The translations under genes were made by a program, and so were the position numbers. The notes beneath the pieces are model-generated. The model was not told where the DNA came from, did not search any database, and worked only from the letters and a program-made list of their open reading frames with translations. 7,537 nt of DNA from a bacterium (GTDB lineage Bacteria > SZUA-79 > Acidulodesulfobacterales > Acidulodesulfobacteraceae): assembly GCA_021794255.1 (NCBI GenBank), contig JAJYRF010000062.1:1-7537 (forward strand), read 5' to 3'. Position 1 is the first letter of the stretch; each line of letters begins with the position of its first letter. This document shows, one piece after another, positions 6,799 through 7,537 of this stretch.

Positions 6799-7537
6799 AT
6801 GGAAACAATTACCACCGAATATTTAATTATCGGCGCAGGCATTGTCGGTTTGTCTGTCGCCAAAAAAATTAAAGAAAAGCATCCAAACGCCCATGTTTTA
6901 GTAATAGAAAAAGAAGAAGATATTGCGCGCCACGCCAGCGGAAGAAACAGCGGGGTTCTGCACGCCGGATTTTATTACACTAAGGAGAGTTTGAAAGCAA
7001 GGTTTACGAAAGAAGGCAACGGCGAACTGAAAAAATTCTGCGAAGAAAACGGTTTAAAAATAAACAGGTGCGGCAAGGTCGTAGTCGCATTAGACGAAGA
7101 CGAACTAAGGGTGCTGTACGAACTCGAAAAAAGGGCTAAAGCAAACGGCGTAGAAGCAACCATAATAAGCGAAAAAGAGTTGGAATTATACGAGCCTAAC
7201 GCAATAACGCATAAAAAAGCGCTGTGGTCGCCTAATACCGCGACTATCGACCCGATAGAGGTTTTATATGCACTAAAAAACAGGCTTATTCAAAACGGCG
7301 TAAATATATTATTTAAAACTCCGTATCTAAAAAAGATAGATAAAAACACGGTGTCTGCCGGATATAAAAAAATTAAAGCTAAAAAAATAATAAACGCCTC
7401 CGGTTTATATGCTGATAAAATAGCAAAAGATTTCGGTTTTTCAAAAAATTACACGATAATACCGTTTAAAGGCATTTACCTTAAATATACGGGCATGGAC
7501 AAACCCATAAAAACAAATATCTACCCGACCCCAAACT
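6799..7537 (+). CDS. lhgO: LhgO/L2HGDH-like FAD-dependent oxidoreductase, 3' partial
   Basis: The first 246 codons are present; the family is about 400 residues long, so the C-terminal part lies beyond the right edge. The N-terminus has the dinucleotide fold YLIIGAGIVGLS (GxGxxG at 12-17) with an acidic strand end LVIEKE (E37). The stretch HASGRNSGVLHAGFYYTKES (45-64) closely follows the SGxNSGV.H.G.YY..GSLKA signature of L-2-hydroxyglutarate dehydrogenases and oxidases. YTIIPFKGIYLK (218-229) and NIYPTPN at the edge also fit. The family oxidises L-2-hydroxyglutarate to 2-oxoglutarate, but relatives act on other 2-hydroxy acids, so the substrate is not certain. ATG 6799 is the only usable start, since an in-frame TAA lies at 6781, yet no Shine-Dalgarno precedes it. 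Its richer G/C codon use matches the first gene in the window and not the block between them. Confidence 0.85.
   Translation, partial: METITTEYLIIGAGIVGLSVAKKIKEKHPNAHVLVIEKEEDIARHASGRNSGVLHAGFYYTKESLKARFTKEGNGELKKFCEENGLKINRCGKVVVALDEDELRVLYELEKRAKANGVEATIISEKELELYEPNAITHKKALWSPNTATIDPIEVLYALKNRLIQNGVNILFKTPYLKKIDKNTVSAGYKKIKAKKIINASGLYADKIAKDFGFSKNYTIIPFKGIYLKYTGMDKPIKTNIYPTPN

Noticed and set aside
6975..7163. A 62-codon minus-strand frame within the oxidoreductase
   Set aside because: It is the antisense shadow of a gene with clear family motifs; its Ser-rich peptide reflects the opposite strand's codons.

Overview
The window is part of a surface-glycan (polysaccharide or lipopolysaccharide-type) biosynthesis locus of an AT-rich bacterium. 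All genes lie on the + strand, use standard bacterial starts and stops, and are tightly packed or overlapping. I cannot name the organism. No rRNA, tRNA, CRISPR or transposase gene is visible.

Layout. (1) Positions 1-2838: the 3' part of a long two-domain glycosyltransferase. It carries two diverged copies of a GT4-like (GT-B fold) unit and runs in from beyond the left edge. (2) 2843-2947: a 34-codon 5' stub of a GT2 glycosyltransferase, cut off just after its first conserved motif. (3) 3029-4030: a complete, different GT2 enzyme of the GtrB / bacterial DPM1-like type (polyprenyl-phosphate sugar synthase). (4) 4017-4751: a SAM-dependent methyltransferase overlapping it by 14 nt. (5) 4752-4980: a short gap with a strong interrupted inverted repeat, a perfect inner palindrome, and what may be the wreck of a small GtrA-like membrane protein. 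(6) 4981-6776: a large multi-spanning membrane protein with GT-C-like features. Its frame is broken near 6486, and its last ~94 codons are open in the -1 frame. (7) 6799 to the right edge: the first 246 codons of an LhgO/L2HGDH-like FAD oxidoreductase.

Base composition divides the window in three. The first gene, the GT2 stub and the oxidoreductase use many GCC, GGC, GAC and CGG-type codons. The block from about 2950 to 6790 is visibly more AT-rich (row 4141-4200 has 10 G/C in 60, against 28 in 901-960 and 22 in 6841-6900). With the truncated GT2 stub at the left edge, this suggests a cassette brought in by recombination that replaced the native GT2 gene.

Functionally, the cassette resembles a three-component Gtr system: GtrB loads a sugar onto undecaprenyl phosphate, GtrA flips it, and a GT-C enzyme transfers it to the growing glycan outside the membrane. 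Here the GtrB-like gene is intact, the GtrA-like gene seems reduced to a remnant, and the GT-C-like gene needs a -1 frameshift to be complete. The module is therefore either decaying or, for the last gene, possibly read through a slippery heptamer.
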